Shown one piece after another: positions 7,135 through 7,177 of a stretch of DNA of 7,177 nt. Positions within the stretch are counted from its first letter, which is position 1, and each line of letters begins with the position of its first letter. The stretch comes from CBDHHC01 sp050633205 (GTDB lineage Bacteria > Pseudomonadota > Alphaproteobacteria > Rhizobiales > CBDHHC01). The notes below the pieces were generated by a model. It was not told the DNA's origin and ran no database searches. It saw nothing but the letters and a program-made list of their open reading frames with translations. The translations under genes and the position numbers were made by a program. The DNA is taken from positions 1 to 7,177 of the forward strand of contig JBOEGA010000186.1 in the NCBI GenBank assembly GCA_050633205.1, written 5' to 3'.

Positions 7135-7177
7135 CAGAATTACTGACTTTGTATTTTAGGTGTACTAGCCTCGACAA

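Noticed and set aside
7135..7177. Transcription terminator after sufA
   Set aside because: I looked for a G/C-rich inverted repeat followed by T's in the final 43 bases and found none. The operon may continue or terminate beyond the window.

Overview
The window holds most of a SUF-type iron-sulfur cluster assembly operon. All genes are on the + strand and packed almost without gaps. The order is: class I (NifS/IscS-like) cysteine desulfurase (5' end cut off by the window), sufB, a small secreted protein of unknown function, sufC, sufD, sufS, a DUF59/MIP18-type SufT, and a SufA-type A-type carrier. The flanking desulfurase, the ~490-residue SufB, and the sufS-sufT-sufA tail match the layout I know from alphaproteobacteria, for example the sufS2-B-C-D-S1-X-A operon of Agrobacterium. 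The SufB, SufA and SufT sequences also look alphaproteobacterial, and Hyphomicrobiales or a relative is my best guess. The DNA is visibly more A/T-rich than in typical soil rhizobia, so this may be a lower-GC marine or host-associated lineage. I cannot name the genus.

Layout: 1-1025 is the C-terminal ~340 residues of the first desulfurase. 1052-2521 is sufB. 2527-2925 is the secreted protein, starting 5 bases after the sufB stop. 2949-3698 is sufC. 3716-5050 is sufD. 5047-6279 is sufS, overlapping the sufD stop. 6294-6701 is sufT and 6736-7134 is sufA. The last 43 bases hold no gene and no hairpin terminator that I can see. Intergenic gaps are 5 to 34 bases, so one polycistronic message is very likely. 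Its promoter and any iron-responsive operator (RirA or IscR type) lie upstream of the window.

How the genes work together: the two desulfurases (one class I, one class II) can release sulfur from cysteine as a persulfide. The SufB-SufC2-SufD complex, driven by SufC ATP hydrolysis, builds the cluster at the SufB/SufD interface. SufA carries clusters to apoproteins and SufT assists maturation. All catalytic or cluster-site residues I checked are present: the PLP lysine and active cysteine in both desulfurases, SufB Cys399/Glu428, SufD His379, SufC Walker A/B and His203, and the three SufA cysteines. No gene after the first is truncated or frameshifted. The sulfur-transfer partner SufE/SufU is not encoded here.

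The one element that the textbook pathway does not explain is the gene at 2527-2925. It encodes a protein with a clear Sec signal peptide and two C-terminal cysteines, placed between two genes for cytosolic complex partners. The rest is a well-conserved housekeeping operon, and I see no sign of an undescribed multi-gene system.
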